A stretch of 64,000 nt of DNA from assembly GCA_944350315.1 (NCBI GenBank), contig CALVON010000025.1, positions 1 through 64,000 of the forward strand, in the 5' to 3' direction. A model generated the notes under the pieces. The model had not been told where the DNA came from, ran no database searches, and worked only from the letters and a program-made list of their open reading frames with translations. Of this stretch, positions 55,129 to 63,191 are shown piece by piece; position 1 is the first letter of the stretch; every line of letters starts with the position of its first letter. Position numbers and translations under genes: made by a program. Source of the stretch: an uncultured Bacilli bacterium (lineage in GTDB: Bacteria > Bacillota_I > Bacilli_A > RF39 > UBA660).

Positions 55129-56946
55129 TTATGATGCTTTTTTAGCATCAAATTTTTTTCTTTGCTCAGTATTTAAAATTTTCTTTCTTAATCTTAAGAA
55201 ATGTGGAGTTACTTCTAAGAGTTCATCTGAATTTATATAGTCTAGGCAGTATTCTAGAGTGATTTGTCTTGGCCTTTTTAAAACAACTGTATGGTCTGAT
55301 CCGGCAGCTCTAGTATTAGTTAATTGCTTTCCTTTTACCACATTAACTGCTAAATCATTTTCACGATTACACTCTCCTACAATCATGCCTTCGTATACTT
55401 CTTCACCTGGTTCAATAAACATTGTTCCTCTATCCTCAAGGTTACCAATGGCATAAGCAGTAGTTTTTCCATTTTCCATAGATACTAAAACGCCTAATTT
55501 TCTTTCACCAACATGTATGTCCTCAATAGGCAAAAATTCTTTAAAAGAATGATTTAATATTCCATATCCTTTTGTCATAGTCATGAAATCAGTAGAAAAG
55601 CCAATTAAGCCTCTTGATGGGATAGTATAGTTAAGTCTTACCAAATTATTGACATTTGTCATATTTTTCATTTTTGCACCACGAAGTCCTAAGGCTTCAA
55701 TAACATTACCAACTGATTCTTCAGGAACTTCTATTTGCACTTCTTCATATGGTTCATATTTTTTATCATCAATTTCTTTAATTATTACTTCTGGTTTAGA
55801 TACTTGAAGCTCATATCCTTCTCTTCTTAAGTTTTCAATTAAAATTGATAAGTGTAATTCACCACGACCAGAAACTATCCATGAATCTTGACCAGACGTT
55901 TCTACGCGAAGCGAAACGTCTCTCTGTGTTTCACGATATAATCTTTCTTCTATTTTTCTAGCTGTAACAAATTCACCATCTTTGCCAACAAAAGGACTAT
56001 CGTTAGTCATAAAAGTCATCTTTAACGTAGGCTCATCGATTCTTAATATTGGAAGCGCTTCGATTTGTCCAATATCTGTAACAGTTTCTCCGACAGAAAT
56101 ATCAGGAAGGCCTGCAATAGCTATAATATCTCCAGCACGAGCTTCTTTTACCTCTATTCTTTTTAGACCAGAAAATCCAAACAATTTTTGAATTCTAAAT
56201 TGTTTAATTGTTCCATCTAATCTAATACAAGATACCATTTGGTTTTCTTTAACAATACCAGATTTAATACAACCAACACCTATTCTTCCTACAAATTCAT
56301 TATAGTCAAGAAGAGCTGGTTGAAATTTTAGTGGAGCATTAACATCTACTTTAGGAGCTGGTATTTCATTAATAATTAAATTATATATACAAGAATAATC
56401 TTCTGCTTGAGTTGATAAATCTGGACTTAATGACGCTGTTCCATTTAAGGCTGAAACGTATGCTACATTAAAATCTAGCTGATCATCATTTGCTCCTAGT
56501 TCAATAAACAAATCAATAACTTCATCGACAACCTCTTGAAGTCTTGCTGTAGGTTTATCAACTTTATTAATAATTACTATTGGTTTAACATTAGCTTCAA
56601 GAGCTTTTTTTAATACAAATCTAGTTTGAGGCATAGTTCCTTCATATGCATCTACTAATAAAAGAACTCCATCAACCATATTCATTATTCTTTCAACTTC
56701 ACCGCCAAAATCAGCATGTCCTGGAGTGTCTAATATATTTATTTTATATTCATTATAATTTATTGATGTTGGTTTTGCTAAAATTGTAATTCCGCGTTCC
56801 CTTTCTATATCATTTGAGTCCATAGCACGAACTTCTACTTGTTCATTTTCTCTAAATGTTCCTGATTTTTTTAATAACTGATCTACTAAGGTTGTTTTTC
56901 CATGGTCTACGTGAGCTATTATTGCAATGTTTCTAATACTATCCAT
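55129..56946 (-). CDS. typA: Ribosome-associated GTPase TypA/BipA
   Basis: 605 residues. Translational GTPase in stress and 50S assembly. G1 [15 protein letters not shown], switch [14 protein letters not shown]4 INKVDKP; EF-G-like domains II, III and V, and the BipA-specific C-terminal domain. I start at the ATG at 56946 ([19 protein letters not shown] upstream) rather than 20 codons earlier. Monocistronic. Confidence 0.96.
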   Translation of the reverse strand: MDSIRNIAIIAHVDHGKTTLVDQLLKKSGTFRENEQVEVRAMDSNDIERERGITILAKPTSINYNEYKINILDTPGHADFGGEVERIMNMVDGVLLLVDAYEGTMPQTRFVLKKALEANVKPIVIINKVDKPTARLQEVVDEVIDLFIELGANDDQLDFNVAYVSALNGTASLSPDLSTQAEDYSCIYNLIINEIPAPKVDVNAPLKFQPALLDYNEFVGRIGVGCIKSGIVKENQMVSCIRLDGTIKQFRIQKLFGFSGLKRIEVKEARAGDIIAIAGLPDISVGETVTDIGQIEALPILRIDEPTLKMTFMTNDSPFVGKDGEFVTARKIEERLYRETQRDVSLRVETSGQDSWIVSGRGELHLSILIENLRREGYELQVSKPEVIIKEIDDKKYEPYEEVQIEVPEESVGNVIEALGLRGAKMKNMTNVNNLVRLNYTIPSRGLIGFSTDFMTMTKGYGILNHSFKEFLPIEDIHVGERKLGVLVSMENGKTTAYAIGNLEDRGTMFIEPGEEVYEGMIVGECNRENDLAVNVVKGKQLTNTRAAGSDHTVVLKRPRQITLEYCLDYINSDELLEVTPHFLRLRKKILNTEQRKKFDAKKAS

Positions 56947-57054
56947 AATTATCCTTCTTTCTCTCACACAAGTTATAATTATATGACATAAGTTATAAAA
57001 AAACAAGAAAAAATAAATATTTTTTTACTTATTACATAAATAATACATTGTTTA

Positions 57055-57681
57055 TTAATTGTTTATTTTATCTTTATTCTCATAAACAGGTTTATAACTT
57101 AAGCGATGATATTTTGTTATACCATATTTTTTTATGGCTTCAATGTGTTTTTTTGTTCCGTACCCTTTATTATTTTTTAAATCGTACATCGGATATTCTT
57201 TATCAATTTCATATAGCATATGATCTCTTGTAACTTTGGCTATTACCGAAGCTGCTGATATGGAAATGCTTAAAAGGTCTCCTTTAATAATAGAGGTTGT
57301 TGGAATATCTAAATTTAGAGGCATAGCGTCAATTAAGATATGATCTGGTTTTATATTTAAATTATTAATAGCCATAATCATAGCTTCTTTTGTGGCTTCA
57401 TATATATTAATTTCATCAATTCTTTTTTCGGAGATAATACCAATACCTATAGAAATAGCTTGTTCTTTAATAATTTGATAAAACATTTCTCTTTTCTTTT
57501 CTGATAATTTTTTGGAATCAGTCAACCCTTCCAAAGTAAAATTTTCAGGAAGTATTACTGCTGCTGCTACTACCGGTCCAATTAATGGTCCTCTCCCTAC
57601 TTCATCTACGCCAGCAATATATTTTTTTCCTTTTTTATATAATTCTTTTTCATATTTATAATTGTCTATTAATTCTTTCAT
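57055..57681 (-). CDS. rnhB: Ribonuclease HII
   Basis: 208 residues. Cleaves RNA in RNA-DNA hybrids. Catalytic residues in IAGVDEVGRGPLIGPV (Asp, Glu), ILIDAMPLN (Asp) and SVIAKVTRDHML (Asp). N-terminal extension of 20 residues before the core. A long plus-strand ORF opposite it is a shadow. Confidence 0.95.
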   Translation of the reverse strand: MKELIDNYKYEKELYKKGKKYIAGVDEVGRGPLIGPVVAAAVILPENFTLEGLTDSKKLSEKKREMFYQIIKEQAISIGIGIISEKRIDEINIYEATKEAMIMAINNLNIKPDHILIDAMPLNLDIPTTSIIKGDLLSISISAASVIAKVTRDHMLYEIDKEYPMYDLKNNKGYGTKKHIEAIKKYGITKYHRLSYKPVYENKDKINN

Positions 57682-57745
57682 AATATCACACTTTCAATAC
57701 CATTATAAAAAAAAAGAAGGAATAAATCAATTACTTAAATTACCT

Positions 57746-57847
57746 TTATTCATCTTCTTTAATATTTAAATAAGAATTTAATTTAATAAAAGACACATTA
57801 TCTATCATTTCATCTATTATATCATCTAATAAAACATATTCTGGCAT
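57746..57847 (-). CDS. Small ORF, 33 residues
   Basis: A very acidic peptide (MPEYVLLDDIIDEMIDNVSF) with GGAGAAAAG before the ATG and a TAA stop, in an otherwise empty 237-base gap between ylmC and rnhB. No family recognised. Coding is possible because of the good ribosome binding site. Confidence 0.4.
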   Translation of the reverse strand: MPEYVLLDDIIDEMIDNVSFIKLNSYLNIKEDE

Positions 57848-57918
57848 ATCTTTTCTCCTTTACTTTTATTAGATAATATCATAAAAAAATTTTTTTGTGT
57901 TAAATTCGACAAAACTAG

Positions 57919-58143
57919 TTATTTATTTCTAGTATCAACTAGAATAATATCATCTCCTATTTTTACAATTTGACTCCACGATACATTATACTCTTCTCTC
58001 GTAAATTTACGTCCTCTTTTTTCTTCTAAAACTAAAGTTTTTATAAATCCTTTTTCATCTACAACTGCATCTACTATTACACCAATTCTTTTTCCATTAT
58101 ATATATTTACAATTTCTTTTAATTGAAGATCTGATAATCTCAT
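57919..58143 (-). CDS. YlmC/YmxH family sporulation protein
   Basis: 74 residues, PRC-barrel fold: MRLSDLQLKEIVNIYNGKRI, VVDEKGFIKTLVLEEKRG and WSQIVKIGDDIILVD. Fits the YlmC/YmxH family, in B. subtilis encoded next to sigG. It is 23 bases after sigG, the same arrangement. Its biochemical role is unknown. Confidence 0.88.
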   Translation of the reverse strand: MRLSDLQLKEIVNIYNGKRIGVIVDAVVDEKGFIKTLVLEEKRGRKFTREEYNVSWSQIVKIGDDIILVDTRNK

Positions 58144-58166
58144 ATTATCACCTATTTAAATATATT

Positions 58167-58940
58167 CTATTTAATTAATTTTTTGATATTTGTAATGGCA
58201 CTTTTTTCAATTCTTGATATTTGTGCTTGACTAATACCTAGCTCGCTAGCTATTTCCATTTGTGTTTTTCCTATTAAAAAGCGATCTCTTAAAATTTGAA
58301 GTTCTCTTACTTTTAATTTTTCCATGGCCTTTTCTAATGCTAATTTTAAGTCTTTATCGTATTCATCTTTAGGAGATGATAATTGATCATATAGATAAAT
58401 CGTATCTCCACCATCGTTATAAATCGGTTCATACATACTTACAGGTTCTTTTAACGAAGTTAGGGCGTTAGCAATATCATATTCGGATACTCCTAAAATT
58501 TCTGATAGTTCTTTGTCTGTAGGCATTTTTCCATCAATGGTCATTAATTCTTCTCTTAATTTTATTATTTTGTGTGCTAAATCCTTGACACTCCTAGAAA
58601 TTCTTAATGAGATATTATCTCTAATATATCTTTTCATTTCTCCGATAATTAATGGACATGCATATGTTGATAAAGTAACATTATAAGATAGGTCAAAATT
58701 ATCTATTGCCTTTACTAATCCTAAACATCCTACTTGAAATAAATCATCTAAATTATCAACTTTATTATTATATTTTTTTAAAATTGATAAGACTAACTTT
58801 AAATTACCTTTTATCAAATCTTCTCTAGCAAAGGGATCTCCATTTTTCATTTTAATAAATAATTGATAATTTTCTTCATTAGTCAAAGGTTTTAATAAAC
58901 TTGTATTAATACCACAAATATCTACTTTATATTTTGACAT
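58167..58940 (-). CDS. sigG: Sporulation sigma factor SigG
   Basis: 257 residues, forespore late sigma factor. N-terminus VDICGINTSLLKPLTNEE, the SigG mark; region 2 NLKLVLSILKKYNNKVD, DDLFQVGCLGLVKAIDNFDL, STYACPLIIGEMKRYIRDN; EPIYNDGGDTIYLYDQ; region 4 GKTQMEIASELGISQAQISR. The VEICGVDTS-like N-terminus and EPIYNDGGD loop set it apart from SigF. GAAAGGAG before the ATG. Followed by ylmC. Confidence 0.94.
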   Translation of the reverse strand: MSKYKVDICGINTSLLKPLTNEENYQLFIKMKNGDPFAREDLIKGNLKLVLSILKKYNNKVDNLDDLFQVGCLGLVKAIDNFDLSYNVTLSTYACPLIIGEMKRYIRDNISLRISRSVKDLAHKIIKLREELMTIDGKMPTDKELSEILGVSEYDIANALTSLKEPVSMYEPIYNDGGDTIYLYDQLSSPKDEYDKDLKLALEKAMEKLKVRELQILRDRFLIGKTQMEIASELGISQAQISRIEKSAITNIKKLIK

Positions 58941-59103
58941 AAAAAAGCTCCTTTCACTTATATATTGTTATGAAAAGAGTCTTTTTAAACATTTATTTAT
59001 TTTTTTATGTTTTATTATTTTTTTATAGGCTAGTTTCAAATCTGGTTTTAGTTATAATTTTCAATAAAATTTTTACTTTATAATAAATTACTTTAAATTG
59101 CTG

Positions 59104-59754
59104 TTATAAATATTTCTTTAGCTTTTTCTTAGCTTTTGATTTAATTGTTTTATCACCAATAAAAATGATTATAAATAGAAGAATAGCTACTGTAACTATA
59201 TCAAATTTTGTATAATCATTTGTTTCTTCTCCATCTTTTTTTTCTATTGTTGTATCCATAACTTCTCCATCATAATTATTAGCAGCTTCAGTATTCCATA
59301 TACCAATATTTTTAGCTGATGCTAGTTCTTGTTTTTCTTCTAATAAATTGGTATATTTATAATCGTCATATAGATATGCTACTTTGGCATAGCCATTTTC
59401 TACTAATAATTCTTGAAGAAGTTCATCATCAACAAAAACCCAAGCCAGTAATCGATCATATTTGTCGTTTTTATCACTATTTGCATCATATTCTAACTCA
59501 ATTTTTTTGGCGTTTGTTAATTTATCACATGTATAGTTACTGGCTTCTTTTCCATAGTATTCTACTCCTTTTGTAGGATGAACCGTTTCTGGAGTATCTA
59601 CTGCTAGCATTCTAACGGTGTATTCTTCTTCGTTTAAAATTACTTTAAAAGTATCTCCATCGACGCATTTGGAAAATGTTACTTCTTCGTTAGCGTAGAC
59701 ATTTGCTATTGGCAAAATAAATATAATAAATACAAAAATTAATTTTCTTTTCAC
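59104..59754 (-). CDS. Exported membrane-anchored thermonuclease (SNase)
   Basis: 216 residues from a GTG with AGAGGTAG upstream. Signal peptide (KRKLIFVFIIFILPIANVYA), SNase domain with the catalytic Arg (TVRMLAVDTPETV, Arg and Glu) and Arg in YDRLLAWVFVDD, and a C-terminal membrane helix (about 185-200) with a lysine-rich end. It would cut extracellular DNA at the cell surface. Confidence 0.85.
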   Translation of the reverse strand: MKRKLIFVFIIFILPIANVYANEEVTFSKCVDGDTFKVILNEEEYTVRMLAVDTPETVHPTKGVEYYGKEASNYTCDKLTNAKKIELEYDANSDKNDKYDRLLAWVFVDDELLQELLVENGYAKVAYLYDDYKYTNLLEEKQELASAKNIGIWNTEAANNYDGEVMDTTIEKKDGEETNDYTKFDIVTVAILLFIIIFIGDKTIKSKAKKKLKKYL

Positions 59755-59804
59755 TTTATACTACCTCTAGATTAAGTATAGCAAAAAATTAATTATTTGT
59801 AAAT

Positions 59805-60230
59805 TTAATTTATAAACATAAAGTTTAGATATAGAGCTACTAATAACCAAATAATATAGGGAATTTGCAGATATCCCGATAGTTTATTTATTGATAAGAA
59901 CTTTTTAATCATTATTGCTACTAAAATTATTAAAATAATAATCCAAATAAATGCTAATAAGAAATTTTTTAAGGAAAAAAAGATAAATACCCATAGATAG
60001 TTAAAAATTAATTGAATAATATATATTTTAGGAACAGTGTAAATTTTTTCATATACTATATATGAAGAAATTCCCATTAATGTATATAATATTGTCCATA
60101 CTACAGGAAATATCCAAGACGGAATAATACTATCAATATTAGAATTGGATACGGTAAGTAAGCCAATAACTCCTCCTATAAATATAGGAATAATAATAAA
60201 AATACTAAGTAGTTTGTAATTTATTTTCAT
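59805..60230 (-). CDS. TspO/MBR family protein
   Basis: 141 residues, five membrane helices. WIFPVVWTILYTLMGISSY is the hallmark of TspO (PPxWxFPxxWxxLYxxMG), with an early GG (FIGGVIGLLT). It binds tetrapyrroles in other bacteria. Monocistronic with AAGGAGG. Confidence 0.88.
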   Translation of the reverse strand: MKINYKLLSIFIIIPIFIGGVIGLLTVSNSNIDSIIPSWIFPVVWTILYTLMGISSYIVYEKIYTVPKIYIIQLIFNYLWVFIFFSLKNFLLAFIWIIILIILVAIMIKKFLSINKLSGYLQIPYIIWLLVALYLNFMFIN

Positions 60231-60272
60231 AAATCCTCCTTAGTATTAATATACTTATTTTTTTTATATTTA

Positions 60273-61163
60273 TTATTTATTTTTTATTTCTTTATAGTAA
60301 TCATGACGTGGGTTTTGATTATATTCCTCTTCTATTGCTTTCAAAATTGATTCATTATTTTCTGATGAATATCCTGTAAAAAATTGATCACCAATTATTA
60401 TACAGGGAACATATTTTGTCGATATTCCAGAAACATCAGAAAACTCTTTCATTAAATTACTATTTTCTTGATCATACCATACTTCAAAAGCATAAATATT
60501 AATTTTATCTTGATATTCATCATAAATACTTTCTAAGAATGCAAATTCATTTTCACAATTTGCACAACCATTTCCCCAAAATAAATAAATATTTAATTTG
60601 TCTGTGTCATTAGTTATATCTTCTTCATGATAGTATCTATTTATATTATTTGCAATTAAAGTGTCGGAATCGTCATCTTCTTCGGTTTTATTAAAATTAT
60701 CCTCTTCTTGTGGCTTTTCTAATATAATCTTTTTTGTAAACCATTCATAAAAGCCATCTTTTGTTTCATAGTATTTTAAATGCTCTTCTTTATCAGCTTC
60801 AAGAAAAGAAATAATTTCTCCTTCTTGATATATTGCTACTGTTGGAAAATATTTTAGTTTTTCTTTTATTTCAGTGTTATCTATTTCTGTACCAGAAATT
60901 TTGTAGAAACTTATTTCATATTCTGTTAAAAATTCATTTAATACTGTGTTAAAATTTGCTGAAGTGATGCAATTTGGCATATATACAAATACGGCAAATG
61001 ATTTTTGATTATTTTCAAGTTCTTTTAGTTTGCTATTATCTATTTCTATAAATCCTACATCTTGCTTATATTCTTCACTTAAACTATAGGAATAATTTTC
61101 TTCTTTTTGGCATCCTGTTAATAAAAGGAAAACTAAGAAGAAGTATTTTATAATTTTTTTCAT
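60273..61163 (-). CDS. Lipoprotein with two thioredoxin-like domains
   Basis: 296 residues. Lipoprotein signal with lipobox LLTGCQ. First thioredoxin fold (about 45-150): VFVYMPNCITSANF, a CxxS variant, with cis-Pro in YFPTVAIY. An acidic linker follows. Second fold (about 185-285): IYLFWGNGCANCENEF, a full CxxC, with cis-Pro in YVPCIIIGDQFF. A surface thiol reductase or disulphide carrier is the likely role. Overlaps the rhodanese lipoprotein gene by 4 bases. Confidence 0.75.
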   Translation of the reverse strand: MKKIIKYFFLVFLLLTGCQKEENYSYSLSEEYKQDVGFIEIDNSKLKELENNQKSFAVFVYMPNCITSANFNTVLNEFLTEYEISFYKISGTEIDNTEIKEKLKYFPTVAIYQEGEIISFLEADKEEHLKYYETKDGFYEWFTKKIILEKPQEEDNFNKTEEDDDSDTLIANNINRYYHEEDITNDTDKLNIYLFWGNGCANCENEFAFLESIYDEYQDKINIYAFEVWYDQENSNLMKEFSDVSGISTKYVPCIIIGDQFFTGYSSENNESILKAIEEEYNQNPRHDYYKEIKNK

Positions 61164-61828
61164 TTTGTTACCTCGTGTAAAATAGTAAAATCAATATTAT
61201 GATATGGAACTTTCCAAAAATCATATGTTACTTCGCCATCTTCTGTATCTTTTACTTGAACATTATTTTCTCCTTCGTAGTACCAATAGCCACCAATATT
61301 ATATATTTTATTTTCATCCCATCCTAAAGCTACTAACATATTTTTAGTCATTCCTGCATATCCACCACCACCACACATTAAGAAAATATATTTATCTTTT
61401 GGAAAATAATATTCTAATATTTCTAATGATTCTTCATAATTAGCTATATAATCTCCATCATCTGTTAATGTGTATAAAGTTTTTCCTGTATATCCTGTGC
61501 CAACTTCTTCTGGTAAGTCTTTAACAGTACATAGTAATGGATATGGAATAACCTCAAATCCTTTAATAAATCCTGATAAATATGAGTCTCCACCAATATT
61601 TTCATAGTCTGCTTCGTCAACTAACATACGCATATCATAGTATACTGTATCATCTCGTTGTAAGTAAGAATCAATTGTAGATTCATTTATGTTTGCATCA
61701 ATTCCAAAGCTCCCTCTTAATCCTTCTGTTACTTCAGGTTTAGGTAATTCATTATTATTGCATCCGCATAGTAAAAATAATATTAAAGTAAATATAATGG
61801 TTATTTTATATTTATTTTTTTTAGTCAT
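61160..61828 (-). CDS. Rhodanese-domain lipoprotein
   Basis: 222 residues from the ATG at 61828 (GGAGG upstream; longer upstream starts unlikely). Lipobox LLCGCN. Rhodanese-like domain with the active-site loop YIFLMCGGGGYAGMT (catalytic Cys), preceded by a variable N-half (YYDMRMLVDEADYENIGGDS) as in DUF-type rhodaneses. It ends 4 bases into the thioredoxin lipoprotein gene and lies downstream of an HTH regulator. Confidence 0.75.
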   Translation of the reverse strand: MTKKNKYKITIIFTLILFLLCGCNNNELPKPEVTEGLRGSFGIDANINESTIDSYLQRDDTVYYDMRMLVDEADYENIGGDSYLSGFIKGFEVIPYPLLCTVKDLPEEVGTGYTGKTLYTLTDDGDYIANYEESLEILEYYFPKDKYIFLMCGGGGYAGMTKNMLVALGWDENKIYNIGGYWYYEGENNVQVKDTEDGEVTYDFWKVPYHNIDFTILHEVTK

Positions 61829-61892
61829 GTGTTCCTCCTTCATGTTTAATATTTTATATTTATATTTGTTTTTTTGCAATAAAGAGGCAGTT

Positions 61893-61922
61893 GAAAAAAC
61901 TCAACGCTTGGTTGAGTTTTTA
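61893..61922 (-). terminator. Terminator after the HTH regulator
   Basis: AAAACTCAAC, loop CAAGC, GTTGAGTTTT followed by TT on the minus strand; it overlaps the last bases of the gene and separates it from the redox lipoproteins. Confidence 0.75.
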
Positions 61923-62627
61923 TTTTGTACAGTTGTCTTCTAGTTCTAATGGTATTTTATAGGTTGTTATTTTTCCATTAGTATCAGTTGCATTAATTAA
62001 TAAATATAGGGTATCTTTTTGATATTTTTTGCATGTACTAGTATAATCATCAATATTAAAAGTAATATCTTTCAAAAAATCATCTAATTTTATTGTATTA
62101 TTATCTAAATAATTATAGCTATCTATAATAGTTTCTATATTATTATTTTTTTCATATAATGAACATTCAATTTTTTGATAATCAGTATTATCATGCTCTC
62201 CACAATATGAAATATTTGAAATATAGATTGATGACTTTGTTTGATTATAGGCAATGCTTCCTGATATCTCAAAATGATCACAATTTGTAGAAATTGTCTT
62301 AAATTCAAATGATTCATTTTGAGTATATTTATATATTATAAAAGAAAATATTAAAACAATTACAACTACAATAAATAAAATAATTAAGCGATAGTTTCTT
62401 TTTACAGATATATTAGATGGCAATTTTCCATCTAATATATCTTCAATATTTATATTAAAGTCTTCACTTATTCTTTTTAACAAAGAAATATCAGGCATAT
62501 TTTTGCCATTTTCCCATTTGGAAACAGCTTGATAGGTAACACCATATTTTTCTGCTAAATCTTTTTGTGTCAAATTATTTTTTTTTCTTATTTCTTTAAT
62601 AAAATTTCCTATCTTTTCTTGATTCAT
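61920..62627 (-). CDS. Membrane-linked XRE-type HTH regulator
   Basis: About 235 residues from the ATG at 62627. N-terminal HTH_3 (residues 2-64: IGNFIKEIRKKNNLTQKDLA, KYGVTYQAVSKWENGKNMPD), then one membrane helix (about 76-98, LIILFIVVVIVLIFSFIIYK) and an exported domain of about 130 residues with four Cys (CDHF, YCGE, CSLY, STCKKY). This layout (cytoplasmic DNA binding, external sensor) fits signalling of an envelope state; the Cys could sense redox. Confidence 0.75.
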   Translation of the reverse strand: MNQEKIGNFIKEIRKKNNLTQKDLAEKYGVTYQAVSKWENGKNMPDISLLKRISEDFNINIEDILDGKLPSNISVKRNYRLIILFIVVVIVLIFSFIIYKYTQNESFEFKTISTNCDHFEISGSIAYNQTKSSIYISNISYCGEHDNTDYQKIECSLYEKNNNIETIIDSYNYLDNNTIKLDDFLKDITFNIDDYTSTCKKYQKDTLYLLINATDTNGKITTYKIPLELEDNCTK

Positions 62628-62754
62628 AATTATCACTTCCTAACTATATAAATTAATATTTAATTATGAATTTTATATAATTTATTATATCATAAAAAAA
62701 TAACAATTATAATTATTTTTTTATTATTGATATATTAATTATTTTAAATAGTAT

Positions 62755-62797
62755 AACAAAAAATTAATCAAGTTAATTATTTGATTAATTTTTTGTT
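62755..62797 (-). terminator. Strong hairpin after the frameshifted gene
   Basis: AACAAAAAATTAATCAA and TTGATTAATTTTTTGTT form a 17-bp perfect stem around a 9-base loop, with TTTTTT in the downstream arm on the minus strand. It serves the gene ending at 62777. Confidence 0.75.
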
Positions 62798-63162
62798 ATT
62801 TTCATTACTAATTTCAAGTTTATAATAGTATTCTTCTTCTGATAAAGCTTTATAGTCCATTTTACCATCTGCTCTTTGATAGTAATATAGATAATATTTT
62901 TTCCAGTATTTTCCTGTTTCAAAACAAATGGCTATACAGAAACTTGTACTTCAGAAGGAACACTTACAAAAGTAATTTTGTCATCTTTAATGATAACTAA
63001 ATCAATAATACTAGATATTTTGTTTGCATAGACACCACTTTTTAAATAATCTGATTCTAAAAATCTTTTTTCTGGAAGTGAAACACTAGTGATACCATTA
63101 TATCCAAACATAAAGCTATCAATAAATGTTGTATTTTGTCCTTCTTTCATGTTAATTGTCAA
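62777..63162 (-). pseudogene. Frameshifted gene of unknown function
   Basis: Two reading frames together form one likely protein. The first part (76 residues from a TTG, or 72 from the ATG MKEGQNTTFIDS) ends VSVPSEVQVSV at a TAG at 62932. The next frame, closed upstream, has no ATG start but continues IAICFETGKYWKKYYLYY, ADGKMDYKALSEEEYYYK and LEISNENNKKLIK to a TAA at 62777, inside the hairpin. A single indel near 62935-62945 would restore one frame. It may be a true pseudogene or an error in an A/T-rich stretch. The family is not recognised. Confidence 0.5.
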
Positions 63163-63191
63163 TTGATTTTTATATATTTGTAGTATTATTG

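Noticed and set aside
62135-62317. A 60-residue ORF in another minus-strand frame inside the HTH regulator
   Set aside because: It is fully inside the regulator gene and has no ribosome binding site.
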